The notes: a model not told the origin generated them from the sequence alone. A DNA stretch of 64,000 bases from DASVEE01 sp036380735 (GCA_036380735.1 DASVEE010000074.1:1-64000); one strand, 5' to 3'. Counted from the stretch's first letter, positions 27,840-35,964 are shown. A program made the numbers and translations.

Positions 27840-29225
27840 CTACCCAAGATTCGTGCCCCACGCCGCCAGCGCCGGCCAATGCTTGACCGCGATGAGAAAC
27901 AGCAGGGCACCGACCACGGTGTTGAAGAAATTGAGGACGCCGTTCGGCACGGACCAGCGGCTGCCGATGATGCTCTCGAGGTACGACCCGAGGAAGGCGC
28001 AGAGGGTGAGCGTGCCGACGAGGGCGGCGGTCACGGGAAGGCTGTACGCGGCGCTGACGGAGAACGCGCCCACCAGCGCTACGAGCAAGCCTCCGGCAAT
28101 CCCCGCCAGCGTTCCCTCGACCGAAATGGCTCCCTCGGTCCCCACGGCCACGCGCCGCAGCGACAGCGGCAGAAACGCGCGTTTGCCGAGGAGCTGGCCG
28201 ATCTCCGAGGCGGTGGTGTCGGCGGCGGCCGTCGCCAGCGCGGCGATGCCCATAAAGAGCGGGATGAACATCAGCTCGCGCTCCTCCGCCTCGAGGCGGG
28301 CGATGCGCGAGGTGGCGATGGCGCAGATGGCCGCCACGCCGACGTTGGCGAAGGCGTGGCTGAAGCCGCGGCGGCCGCCTTTCTCCTGCGCCAGGCCGGC
28401 GCGCGCTTTCTTCGCGTAGCCGAGCTTCGTGGTCAGCGTACCGAGGATGAAGAACGCGAGCAACGTGGCGTACAGCGGCCAGCCGGCGCCGAGGATGAGG
28501 ATGGTGCCGAGGATCCAGCCGCCGAGGGCGCCGGAGAAGTCGACGGACCTGGTGAGGTAACCGACGAGCGCGAGCACCCCGTTGACCACGAGCCACAGCG
28601 GCGTCTGCGGCCAGACGGCGTACGGCCAGATCGGCTCGATCCCGAGGATGAACAGTGCGACGGCCGTGGCGAAAGGCACGGTGACGTTGTCATCGACGCC
28701 GAGGTCGAGCGACTCGGCAATGGCGGCGGTGACGGCGGCGAGGAGGATCAGGAAAGGATGGAACCAGCCGAGGAAGGCGCCGACGGCGACGCCGGAGAGC
28801 CAGGCCGCGACGGTGAAGGAGAGGAAACCGCCCCAGCTCTTCCGCGGGTTCCACGGCAGGGAGCCGATCCGCATCCAGCGGCCGGCCAGCGTGGCCACGC
28901 CGTCGCCGAACGCGAGGAAGGCCCAGGCGATCCCGGCGTAGTGGAGGCGGTCGTGGAAGAGGAGGATCAGCGCCAGGACGGAGACGGGGTAGAGGATGAT
29001 CCCGACGTCGAAGCCGCGCGCGTCGCGGGCCACGCGCCGGCCGAAGATGCGGTGCAGCAGCAGCCAGTTGCCGATGATGGCGGCGACGCACACGCCGGCG
29101 GCGACGTACCACGGCAGCCACTTCAGCGTGAAGGCGCCGAAGCCAAAGACGATGTGCAGCGATTTCCGGAGCGGTTCGTGGGTTTGGTGAGACAAGCGGA
29201 GCAATGGTGCACCGCGGGGCGTCAT
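27840..29225 (-). CDS. fused isoprenol/phytol kinase-like and DUF92 membrane protein
   Basis: 461 residues and many membrane helices. The N-terminal half resembles CTP-dependent dolichol/phytol kinases (RKSLHIVFGFGAF near the start, AFGDGVATLAGR, NPRKSWGGFLSF). The C-terminal half resembles DUF92/VTE6-type proteins (RGFSHAFANVGVAAI, ADTTASEIGQLLGK, GTEGAISVEGTLAGI). In plants VTE5 and VTE6 phosphorylate phytol twice, so one chain could make an isoprenyl diphosphate; this is inference. Start ATG at 29225 has TACGTT 5 bases upstream. It heads the operon with the receiver protein and der. Confidence 0.82.
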   Translation of the reverse strand: MTPRGAPLLRLSHQTHEPLRKSLHIVFGFGAFTLKWLPWYVAAGVCVAAIIGNWLLLHRIFGRRVARDARGFDVGIILYPVSVLALILLFHDRLHYAGIAWAFLAFGDGVATLAGRWMRIGSLPWNPRKSWGGFLSFTVAAWLSGVAVGAFLGWFHPFLILLAAVTAAIAESLDLGVDDNVTVPFATAVALFILGIEPIWPYAVWPQTPLWLVVNGVLALVGYLTRSVDFSGALGGWILGTILILGAGWPLYATLLAFFILGTLTTKLGYAKKARAGLAQEKGGRRGFSHAFANVGVAAICAIATSRIARLEAEERELMFIPLFMGIAALATAAADTTASEIGQLLGKRAFLPLSLRRVAVGTEGAISVEGTLAGIAGGLLVALVGAFSVSAAYSLPVTAALVGTLTLCAFLGSYLESIIGSRWSVPNGVLNFFNTVVGALLFLIAVKHWPALAAWGTNLG

Positions 29226-29253
29226 TGTTCAACGTACATTCCGGTGGCGGTTG

Positions 29254-29346
29254 CGTTGTCCGTTGTCCGTTGTCCGTGCTGCGCCGCACGAGGGCAATCG
29301 TGGTGTAGCGCAAGCCCGGACAACGGAAAACGGAAAACGGACAACG
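29254..29346. repeat. TCCGTTG 7-mer inverted tandem repeat, divergent gap
   Basis: TTGTCCGTTGTCCGTTGTCC (29257-29276) is mirrored by GGACAACGGAAAACGGAAAA (29318-29337) and ACGGACAAC after it. About 40 bases separate the arms. It lies between the divergent DUF92-fusion and glycosyltransferase genes. Confidence 0.9.
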
Positions 29347-29369
29347 CCCTTGTAGAATACGCGCCGCCA

Positions 29370-30782
29370 ATGAGTACCCCCCCTCCCGCTCCTCTGCTGA
29401 GCGTCGTGATCCCCTGCTACAACGAGCGCGCGACCGTCGCGGAGCTGCTCCGCCGCGTGCGCGAGGTGCCGGTCGAGAAGGAGATCATCGTCATCGACGA
29501 CCAGTCGACCGACGGCTCGGCCGATGTGGTAGCGAAGCTGGCGCAGGAGTGGCCGGAGCTGCGGCACCTCTTCCAGCCCACGAACCAGGGGAAGGGCGCG
29601 GCCATCCGCCGCGGCATCGACGAAGCGCGCGGCGAGATCGTCCTCATCCAGGACGCCGATCTGGAATACGATCCGGTCGACTATCCGACGCTGATCAAGC
29701 CGATCGTCGACGGGCACGCCGACGTCGTCTTCGGCTCCCGCTTCGAAGGCTATCCCCGCCGCGTGATGCTCTTCTGGCACCGCATGGGGAACACGTTCCT
29801 CACCTTCCTCTCCAACGCCACGACCAACCTCGACCTGACGGACATGGAGACCTGCTACAAGGTTTTCCGCCGCGAGGTCATCCAGTCGATCAAGCTGAAC
29901 TCGAACCGCTTCGGCATCGAGCCGGAGATCACGGCCAAGCTGGCCAAGCGCGGCTACCGCATCTTCGAAGTGCCGATCTCCTACTACGGCCGCGAGTACT
30001 GGGAAGGGAAGAAGATCAACTGGAAGGATGGCTTCAGCGCCATCTGGACGATCCTCAAGTACGGCCTCTTCGACGATGCCTCCAGCGAGCCGAAGACATA
30101 CGCCACGCTGCGCCGCCGCTCGCGCCTGAAGCGCTACAACCGCTGGGTGTGGGACCGGGTGAAGACGTTCATCGGGCAGCGCGTGCTGGAAGTGGGCGCC
30201 GGCAGCGGCACCATGACGCGCTTCCTCTACGGCCGTGAGCTGATCGTGGCCACGGACCGCGAGACGCCGTACATCGACCGGCTGCGCAACCAGTTCCGCC
30301 GCAGCCCCGGCATCTTCGTGGAGCGCTGCGACCTGGAGTCGGATGCGTCGCTCGCGCTGGCGCGCTACGACTTCGACACGGTGTCGCTGATCAACGTGCT
30401 GGAGTCGCTCGAGGATGACGAAGGGGCGCTGCGCCGCGCCGCGCAACTGCTGCGCGCGGATGGCCGCGTCGTGGTCTACGTCCCCGCCGGGAAGTCTCTC
30501 TACGGCGCGATGGACCGCGCGGTCGGCCACCATCGGCGCTACGACAAAGAGGAGCTCACCGCGAAGCTGCGCGCCGCCGGCTTCGAGGTGGAGCACGTCT
30601 CGTATCACAACCGCTTCGCGCGGCTGGCGTGGTGGCTCAACTCGAAAATGCTGCGCCGCGGCGGCCTGCCGTCCGGTCAGTCGCGGATGTTCGACCGCCT
30701 CGTGCCGCTGTTCCGCGCCGTCGAAGGCGACGCGCCCGGCGCGGGGCTCAGCCTCATCGCGATCGGCAGGAAGGCGTCGTGA
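29370..30782 (+). CDS. family 2 glycosyltransferase fused to SAM methyltransferase
   Basis: 470 residues. Residues 1-240 are a dolichol-phosphate-mannose-synthase-like GT2 (LSVVIPCYNERATVAELL, VIDDQSTDGS, IQDADLEYDP) without the C-terminal membrane anchor. From about 255 on there is a class I methyltransferase (VLEVGAGSGTMTRFLYG near 272, INVLESLEDDEGALRRA). Such fusions probably build and modify a lipid-linked sugar. TAGAAT lies 11 bases before the ATG. The next gene, a sugar-1-phosphate nucleotidyltransferase, overlaps it by GTGA, so the pair is an operon for an activated-sugar pathway. Confidence 0.9.
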   Translation: MSTPPPAPLLSVVIPCYNERATVAELLRRVREVPVEKEIIVIDDQSTDGSADVVAKLAQEWPELRHLFQPTNQGKGAAIRRGIDEARGEIVLIQDADLEYDPVDYPTLIKPIVDGHADVVFGSRFEGYPRRVMLFWHRMGNTFLTFLSNATTNLDLTDMETCYKVFRREVIQSIKLNSNRFGIEPEITAKLAKRGYRIFEVPISYYGREYWEGKKINWKDGFSAIWTILKYGLFDDASSEPKTYATLRRRSRLKRYNRWVWDRVKTFIGQRVLEVGAGSGTMTRFLYGRELIVATDRETPYIDRLRNQFRRSPGIFVERCDLESDASLALARYDFDTVSLINVLESLEDDEGALRRAAQLLRADGRVVVYVPAGKSLYGAMDRAVGHHRRYDKEELTAKLRAAGFEVEHVSYHNRFARLAWWLNSKMLRRGGLPSGQSRMFDRLVPLFRAVEGDAPGAGLSLIAIGRKAS

Positions 30783-31600
30783 ACCGCGCGGCGGTGATTC
30801 TCGCCGGCGGTGCCGGCACGCGGCTGCGTCCCCTCTCCTCCGACGACAACCCGAAGCAGTTCCTTCGCCTCTTCGACGGGCAGTCGCTGCTCGAGCGGAC
30901 GTACGACCGGCTCGCACGGCTGCTGCCGCCGGAGCGGATCTTCGTCTCCACGAACGAGCGCTATCGCGACAAGTCGCGCGAGCATCTGCCGGCCATCCCG
31001 GCGGAGAACGTGCTCACCGAGCCGTCGCGCCGCAACACCGCACCGGCGATCGCGCTGTGCTCGTTCAGCATCGCCGAAAGGTTCGGCGACGACTGCACCA
31101 TGGCGTTCCTCCCCTCCGACCACTTCATCGGCAACGAGGCGGAGTTCGTCCGCGTCCTCGGGCGCGCCTTCGACTTCGCCGCAACCAACGACTACCTCGG
31201 CACCATCGGCATCACCCCGTCCGAGCCGAACACCGGCTTCGGCTACCTCGAGCTGGGCGAGCCGCTGTCCGAGGAAGTGCTGCGCGTGCGCCGCTTCACG
31301 GAAAAGCCGTCGCTGGAGAAAGCGGAGGAGTTCCTCCGCGCCGGCAACTACGCCTGGAACGGCGGCATGTTCCTCTGGCGCGGCGACGTCTTCCGCGAAG
31401 CGCTGGCCGTAGCCGCCCCCGAGCTGACGCGCGTCAGCATGGCCACGTACGACGAAATGCCGGCGCTGTCGATCGACTACGCGCTGATGGAAAAAGCCCC
31501 GCGCGTGTCGACCGTCCGCGGGGACTTTGACTGGTCCGACGTGGGATCGTTCGACGCGCTGCGCAAGGTGGGCGTGCAGTTGCCGGACGGGATTGGCTGA
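30779..31600 (+). CDS. manC: mannose-1-phosphate guanylyltransferase
   Basis: 273 residues from GTG at 30779, overlapping the upstream stop. ILAGGAGTRLRPLSSDDNPKQFL is the nucleotide-binding signature; PSRRNTAPAIA, FLPSDHFI, NTGFGYLE, RRFTEKP and NGGMFLWR are the further family motifs. It transfers GMP to mannose-1-phosphate to give GDP-mannose. At 273 residues it has the catalytic domain but only a short C-terminal part, against about 350 in longer ManC. It likely feeds the fused glycosyltransferase before it. Confidence 0.9.
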   Translation: MNRAAVILAGGAGTRLRPLSSDDNPKQFLRLFDGQSLLERTYDRLARLLPPERIFVSTNERYRDKSREHLPAIPAENVLTEPSRRNTAPAIALCSFSIAERFGDDCTMAFLPSDHFIGNEAEFVRVLGRAFDFAATNDYLGTIGITPSEPNTGFGYLELGEPLSEEVLRVRRFTEKPSLEKAEEFLRAGNYAWNGGMFLWRGDVFREALAVAAPELTRVSMATYDEMPALSIDYALMEKAPRVSTVRGDFDWSDVGSFDALRKVGVQLPDGIG

Positions 31601-31602
31601 GG

Positions 31603-31653
31603 CAACGATAGGACCTATGGGACGGATAGGACCTATAGGACGAATGGGACCGA
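31603..31653. repeat. 9-bp repeat array, forward block
   Basis: CGATAGGAC, CTATGGGAC, GGATAGGAC, CTATAGGAC and GAATGGGAC follow the manC stop. The reverse block is 380 bases away at 32031-32077, with another repeat element between the two. Confidence 0.9.
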
Positions 31654-31655
31654 TG

Positions 31656-31968
31656 CCTTTCCGTGTCATCCCGAATCCCGCCGTATGGAGGCGTGGGTTG
31701 TACCGCCCCCTTGTGTCACCCCGAACCGCCGTATGGCGCGTGGGTTGGCGCCCCCTTGTGTCATCCCGAACTGCCGTGTGGCGCGTGGGTTGGCGCCCCC
31801 TTGTGTCATCCCGAACTGCCCGTATGGGGGCTCGGGTGGCGGAGGGCGGTGAGGGATCTGTGCGGGGGAATCACCGCATAGCAGTGGCGTCACTTCCCCC
31901 ACACAGATCCCTCCCCTGCCTCCCCAACCCGAGCCCCCATACGGCGGATTCGGGATGACACGGAAAGG
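31656..31968. repeat. TGTCATCCCGAA composite element
   Basis: Four direct copies of a roughly 45-bp unit (TGTCATCCCGAA, CCGTATGG, CGTGGGTTGGCGCCCCCTTG) run rightward. A single inverted copy ends CGGGATGACACGGAAAGG, so the outer ends (CCTTTCCGTGTCATCCCGAA) form a large inverted repeat. Inside, GTGAGGGATCTGTG...GGGGAA pairs with TTCCCCCACACAGATCCCTC. I see no gene in these 313 bases. Confidence 0.85.
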
Positions 31969-32030
31969 CGCCCACACCCGGATCACACAGTAACTAGACG
32001 TCCCCTGGAAGACCTGTGCAGTCGGCGCCA

Positions 32031-32077
32031 GGTCCTATTTGTCCTATAGGTCCTATAGGTCCTATTCGTCCTATCGT
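32031..32077. repeat. 9-bp repeat array, reverse block
   Basis: GTCCTATTT, GTCCTATAG, GTCCTATAG, GTCCTATTC and GTCCTATCG end at the 3' end of the amidohydrolase gene. Confidence 0.9.
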
Positions 32078-32080
32078 CAC

Positions 32081-32920
32081 CTATCCCGGAAACAACCGGC
32101 TGGCGTTGTCCCACAGGATCTTGCGTTCCACGTCTTCCCCCAGGCCCAGGGCGCGGAACTGTTCTACGTTCTTCTTCGGCGACGTCACGCCGGGTGACGG
32201 CCAGTCGGTGCCCCACAGCACCTTGTCCGCCAGGTCGGCCACGCGCGGCACGAACTTCAGCAGCGCCTTCGGCGGGATTCCCGAAATGTCCAGGTTCACA
32301 TTCGCGTGGCGCCGGGCGAGGAAGAACGCGGTCTCGCCGTAGAGCGGGCGGCCGGCGTGCGCCAGGATGATCGGCAGGCGCGGGAAGTCGATGGCGACGT
32401 CGTCGATCGGCATCGGGTCGGCGAAGACGTTGCGGGCGCGGGGAAAGACGGACGTCCCGGTGTGGAACATGACCGGCACGCGGCGCTCTTCGCATTCGCG
32501 GTAGATCTCCGCGAGCTGCCACAACTCGCCGCGGTAGCCGTTCGGCGAGAAGAGCTGGTGCGGCGGGTGGATCTTGATCATGCCGATGCCGAGATCGAGG
32601 ACGCGGCGGATCTCGTCGCGGACGTTCATCTCATGCAGCGGATTCACCGAGCCGACCGCGACCAGCCGGTCGCGATGCGCCTCCGTGAACTTCGCGATCC
32701 AGTCGTTGACCTCGCGGGTGAAGCCCATGACGTCGGGCGACACGTAGTTGATGCAGCCGGCGCGCTCGATGTCGTGCGCGTCGAGGAAGCGCAGCAGGTT
32801 CTCCGGCGACGCGAGGACCTCTTTCGCATCGGCGTGGGAGGGATCGTCGATCATGGCCAGCACTTCCGGCTTGACCATCTCCCAGGGTTGGACGTGGATG
32901 TGGACGTCGAAGACTTTCAC
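32081..32920 (-). CDS. amidohydrolase-2 family metal-dependent hydrolase
   Basis: 279-residue TIM-barrel protein. The metal-binding motif DVHIHV opens the chain; further positions are IKIHPP, FHTGTS, ILAHAGRP and GTDWPSPG near the C-terminus. This is the pattern of the decarboxylase/lactonase-type amidohydrolases; the substrate is not readable. The start is GTG at 32920, 9 bases after TACACT, and lacks a Shine-Dalgarno. Confidence 0.87.
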   Translation of the reverse strand: MKVFDVHIHVQPWEMVKPEVLAMIDDPSHADAKEVLASPENLLRFLDAHDIERAGCINYVSPDVMGFTREVNDWIAKFTEAHRDRLVAVGSVNPLHEMNVRDEIRRVLDLGIGMIKIHPPHQLFSPNGYRGELWQLAEIYRECEERRVPVMFHTGTSVFPRARNVFADPMPIDDVAIDFPRLPIILAHAGRPLYGETAFFLARRHANVNLDISGIPPKALLKFVPRVADLADKVLWGTDWPSPGVTSPKKNVEQFRALGLGEDVERKILWDNASRLFPG

Positions 32921-32953
32921 GGCCGGACGAGTGTAGCGCAGCAGGCCCGAGCG

Positions 32954-33397
32954 CTAGGCCAGCATGACCAGGCGCATGCACACCGCGGTCGCCGGACAGG
33001 CGTCCTGCAGCTCGCGCGAGGCGAGGAGCTGCGGGTGCACTTCATCGCGATCGATCGTCTTGAAGCCGCGCTTGTGAAAGTACTTCTCCGCCGTCGTGGT
33101 GAGGAGGTAGAACTCGCGGATGCCGCGCGAGGCGAGGCGGTCCAGCAACTGCCGCACGATCCGCCGGCCCAGCCCATGGCTGCGATGCTCCTCGGCGATC
33201 GCCACCGAGCGGATCAACGCGACGAACTGATACGCCTCCGCCCCTCCGCAGCCAACGATCTGCTCCCCTTCCCGCGCCACGATGAACGTGCGCCAGTGAT
33301 CGTCCACCCCCGCCGTCGGCAGGTCGTTCGCCACGAGGAGCTGTTTGATCGCTTCGAGGTCCTCGGCCGTGGCCGGGGTGATGGAGATGTCGGACAT
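32954..33397 (-). CDS. GNAT N-acetyltransferase, ArsN-like
   Basis: 147 residues. The acetyl-CoA site is IRSVAIAEEHRSHGLGRRIV with the GNAT Q/R-x-x-G-x-G/A pattern, followed by REFYLLTTTAEKYFHKRGFK. Overall it resembles ArsN-type acetyltransferases found in arsenic operons, but no ars gene is nearby, so the name is only a likeness. ATG at 33397 lies 7 bases after TATCAT (minus strand 33410-33405), fitting a leaderless start. Confidence 0.82.
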   Translation of the reverse strand: MSDISITPATAEDLEAIKQLLVANDLPTAGVDDHWRTFIVAREGEQIVGCGGAEAYQFVALIRSVAIAEEHRSHGLGRRIVRQLLDRLASRGIREFYLLTTTAEKYFHKRGFKTIDRDEVHPQLLASRELQDACPATAVCMRLVMLA

Positions 33398-33433
33398 GGG
33401 CGGGATGATAGCGCGCGGCGCGCACGCGCTGCG

Positions 33434-33552
33434 TGTGGTTGTCGGTTTTCGGTTTTCGGTTGTTGGTGCTGCGCGCATGCGGTCAGTGCCAGTGCTGCGC
33501 GACACCACGCACAGCGCAGCACCAAAAACCAAAAACCGAAAACCGACAACCG
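33434..33552. repeat. TCGGTTT 7-mer inverted tandem repeat
   Basis: GGTTGTCGGTTTTCGGTTTT with TCGGTTGTTGGTGCTGCGC is mirrored by GCAGCACCAAAAACCAAAAA and CCGAAAACCGACAACC. It is a variant of the TCCGTTG family and also keeps the GTGCTGC block next to the arm that appears in the copies at 29.3 and 35.1 kb. Confidence 0.88.
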
Positions 33553-33558
33553 CCTCAA

Positions 33559-33587
33559 ACAAAAAGGCCGCGCATTGCTGCGCGGCC
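33559..33587 (-). terminator. intrinsic terminator of the small Ser/Gly-rich protein gene
   Basis: Read on the minus strand, the 9-bp stem GGCCGCGCA/TGCGCGGCC (33587-33566) is followed directly by a T tract (the plus-strand A run 33559-33565). It lies about 30 bases after the stop of the 33619-33906 gene. Confidence 0.85.
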
Positions 33588-33618
33588 GGGGGGTGTTTGT
33601 TGGTCTCTCTTTGCTACG

Positions 33619-33906
33619 CTAGTGGCGTCCCTCTGAGGAGTCGCCAATCTTGCCGGTGGTGCTCATGGTGGATGTGCTGTGGCGATCGGTGCTGCCGTCG
33701 TCTTCGTTGCGTCCTCCGCCGCTCATACTGCCCGGCGAGCCGCTGCCAACCGCCTCGTTGCCGTCGCTGAGTCCTTCGGATCGACCGATTTTCTCGCCGA
33801 AATCGACAGAGCCTTTGTGCTTGCTCTCTTCAGTTTTGCGGTTCACTTCCCCCGCTTCTGTCGAGCTGGTGCGCTGGCTCATACGATCGCGTTCTCGGTT
33901 CTCCAT
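33619..33906 (-). CDS. small hydrophilic, probably disordered protein
   Basis: 95 residues, no family recognised. Composition is dominated by Ser, Gly, Glu, Asp, Arg and Thr, with no hydrophobic segment, so it is likely intrinsically disordered (for example DGNEAVGSGSPGSMSGGGRN). It is supported as a gene by a perfect AAGGAGG six bases before ATG at 33906 and by a strong terminator just after the stop. The strong ribosome site suggests high expression. A stress or desiccation role is conceivable but has no direct support. Confidence 0.75.
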   Translation of the reverse strand: MENRERDRMSQRTSSTEAGEVNRKTEESKHKGSVDFGEKIGRSEGLSDGNEAVGSGSPGSMSGGGRNEDDGSTDRHSTSTMSTTGKIGDSSEGRH

Positions 33907-33912
33907 CAACAA

Positions 33913-33919
33913 CCTCCTT
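33913..33919 (-). promoter_or_regulatory. strong Shine-Dalgarno AAGGAGG
   Basis: Minus-strand AAGGAGG lies 6 bases before ATG at 33906. This is the best ribosome site in the window, and it rules out the upstream TTG codons as starts. Confidence 0.8.
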
Positions 33920-33984
33920 CCGTTGGTCGTGCGCGTCGCCGCGCGGTTATTTGAGGTTGCAATGGAGGTGCCGGAAACAGCCGT

Positions 33985-34716
33985 TCAGCGCAGCTCGAAC
34001 ACGACCGAAACGGTGAACGTCAGCTCCGTCGCGCCGGACTCGACCGGCACGTCGGACACGGCCATGGCCGCCTCGGCCTTCGCGTAGCCGGCGGTGCGTC
34101 CCATCGGCATCGGATACGTGGGCTGGGTCCCCTCGGTAATGGAGAGCGCGCGGCCGAGCGTGCGACCGGCAGCCTGCGCGAGCAGCGTCGCCTTCGCCCG
34201 GGCGTCGTTGTAGGCGGCGCGCATGCCGGTGTCGCGGCCGGCGGCCGGATCCGACACCTCGAACTGGATGCCGGTGGAGGTGTTGACGCCGGAGCTGACG
34301 CCGAGCTGCAGCCAGCGGCCGGCGACCGTCACGTCTTTGCTCGTCACGGTGATGTTGTTCGAGACCTGGTAGCCGAGGATCTGCGGGAGGCGTCCCTGCT
34401 CCTGGCTGCGGTAGTCCTGCTGCGGATAGATGGAGAAGTTCGAGGTGCGGATGTCGCGGTCGGTAGCACCGGCCTTCTTGAGGGCGGCGATGACGTTCTG
34501 CACGCGCGTGTTGTTCTCGTTGACGGCCTGTTCGACGGTCGGGGCGACGGTCTGGACCCCGACGGAGAAGCTGAAACGGTCGGGGGTGAGCGACGTGCGG
34601 CCGGTGCCGGTCACGCTGATCGTCTCGGGCATGGCCACATCGCGAGGCGCGGGACTTTGCGCAAATGTGCTCGTGGCGAGTAGAGTGAGGGCGAGAGTCG
34701 GGAGAAATCTTTTCAT
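33985..34716 (-). CDS. SIMPL-domain (DUF541) periplasmic protein
   Basis: 243 residues with a signal peptide (1-19, ending STFAQ). The SIMPL domain shows ISVTGTGRTSLTPDRFSFSV, VQNVIAALKKAGATDRDIRT, YQVSNNITV and KATLLAQAAGRTLG. Proteins of this type include BP26 and YggE; their molecular role is unclear, with links to oxidative stress and envelope channels. AGGAGG lies 4 bases before the ATG at 34716. Confidence 0.9.
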   Translation of the reverse strand: MKRFLPTLALTLLATSTFAQSPAPRDVAMPETISVTGTGRTSLTPDRFSFSVGVQTVAPTVEQAVNENNTRVQNVIAALKKAGATDRDIRTSNFSIYPQQDYRSQEQGRLPQILGYQVSNNITVTSKDVTVAGRWLQLGVSSGVNTSTGIQFEVSDPAAGRDTGMRAAYNDARAKATLLAQAAGRTLGRALSITEGTQPTYPMPMGRTAGYAKAEAAMAVSDVPVESGATELTFTVSVVFELR

Positions 34717-34841
34717 ACAACCTCCTGGTTCGTTTGTGCTGCTGACTTCGATTTTCTAGAATCCGCGCCGCCGCGAGCGCCGGGTCAGCAGATCCCGCAA
34801 GCTTCGACACGCGGCTTCATCGGAAGGTAACTTCAGAAACA

Positions 34842-35072
34842 ATGGCTGATCCCAACGACAAGGTGCCGGGACAGGTGCCGGGCCGGTATTTCGTCGACTC
34901 GCAGTGCATCGATTGCGATCTCTGCCGCGAAACGTCGCCGGCGAACTTCACGCGCAACGACGAGCAGGGCTTCTCGTACGTCTACAAGCAGCCCGAGACC
35001 CCGGAAGAAGAGATGCTGAGCAAGGACGCGCTGGACAACTGCCCGGTCGAGGCGATCGGGAACGACGGGTAA
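34842..35072 (+). CDS. single-cluster [4Fe-4S] ferredoxin
   Basis: 76 residues. One cluster motif is present: Cys-x2-Cys-x2-Cys in QCIDCDLC and the distant Cys in NCPVEAIG. The second cluster motif of bacterial 2[4Fe-4S] ferredoxins is absent. Soluble electron carrier; the partner enzyme is unknown. It stands alone between divergent and convergent genes, and is followed by a TCCGTTG repeat. Confidence 0.92.
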   Translation: MADPNDKVPGQVPGRYFVDSQCIDCDLCRETSPANFTRNDEQGFSYVYKQPETPEEEMLSKDALDNCPVEAIGNDG

Positions 35073-35075
35073 CGG

Positions 35076-35156
35076 CGTTTTCCGTTGTCCGTTGTCCGTT
35101 GTCCGTGCTGCACTGACCCCGACGGGGTACGGAAAACGGACAACGGACAACGGACC
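35076..35156. repeat. TCCGTTG 7-mer inverted tandem repeat, convergent gap
   Basis: GTTTTCCGTTGTCCGTTGTC with CGTTGTCCGTGCTGC is mirrored by GGAAAACGGACAACGGACAA with CGGACC. The short loop holds CCCCGACGGGG. It separates the ferredoxin and receiver-protein stops. Confidence 0.9.
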
Positions 35157-35170
35157 ACGAGCACTCACCG

Positions 35171-35599
35171 TCAATGCAGCTTCTTGTCGACGCTCACCTG
35201 CTCGTGCCAGTCGTCGGCCAGCAGGACCTCGATCAGCTCCTGCAGCTCTTCCATGTGGAAGGGCTTGGTGAGGGCCGCCGTGCGGTTGTTGCCTTTGGTG
35301 ATGGTGAGGATGTCGCCTTTGCCCGAGGCGACGACGACGGGGGTCTCGTTCCCCTGCTGCAGATACCAGGCGATCCACTCCTCGCCGCTCATGCCCGGCA
35401 GATTGAGGTCGAGCAGGATCAGACGGGTGTCGGGATTCGCCTGCAGGAGATTCATCCCCTCGACGGCGCCCGCGGCGGAGAGCACCTGGTAGCCGCGCTT
35501 CTGGAGATACGACTTATAGAGCGCGAGCACTTCCGGATCGTCCTCGATGGCGAGGATCTTGTTGCCTTTGGCGTCTGTCTGCTGCCGCGATTCGAGCAT
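35171..35599 (-). CDS. single-domain response regulator
   Basis: 142 residues with one receiver domain: acidic cluster EDD at 19-21, phosphoacceptor Asp64 (LLDLNLPG), Ser in VVVASG and Lys in TKPFH. There is no output domain, so it may pass phosphate to another protein or bind a target directly. GGAG lies upstream of the ATG at 35599. No cognate kinase is adjacent. Confidence 0.9.
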   Translation of the reverse strand: MLESRQQTDAKGNKILAIEDDPEVLALYKSYLQKRGYQVLSAAGAVEGMNLLQANPDTRLILLDLNLPGMSGEEWIAWYLQQGNETPVVVASGKGDILTITKGNNRTAALTKPFHMEELQELIEVLLADDWHEQVSVDKKLH

Positions 35600-35667
35600 G
35601 TGTTCGTCTCCGTCAGAGCGCTCTTGCGAGTTCCGTGCAAACTGCTGAGCCGCTATGATCGGCCGCC

Positions 35668-35916
35668 GTGGGCATCGGGCTTTGGACCGTCAGCGGTATC
35701 GTCGCCTTCCTCCTTGCGAGGATCGTTCCGTGGGGACGCACGCGCGGCTGGGTCGTCGAATTGGTCACCGCTCTAGTTACGGCTCCCCTCCTCGGACTGT
35801 TGGCCACCGGCCTCGATTTCGGCGGCTGGCAGGAGCTCGACTGGCGCGCCGGCGCCTTCGTTGTTTTCGGAACGTTTGCCGCAATAGGCCTCGCGAGGAG
35901 CTTTCGGCCCCGCTAG
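35668..35916 (+). CDS. small membrane protein with three predicted helices
   Basis: 82 residues from GTG at 35668, 8 bases after TATGAT (35654-35659). Hydrophobic segments at about 3-18, 29-47 and 60-76 suggest three membrane helices. The glycine pattern recalls transglycosylase-associated/YeaQ-like small proteins, but I cannot assign the family. It is divergent from the receiver-protein gene. Confidence 0.65.
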   Translation: MGIGLWTVSGIVAFLLARIVPWGRTRGWVVELVTALVTAPLLGLLATGLDFGGWQELDWRAGAFVVFGTFAAIGLARSFRPR

Positions 35917-35964
35917 GTCCTCTCCTGGACGTACAATCAGCGCACAGCTTCCAGGAGGGTTCCG

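Noticed and set aside
31663..31986. Short frames inside the TGTCATCCCGAA element
   Set aside because: They are translations of the repeat itself and exist on both strands.
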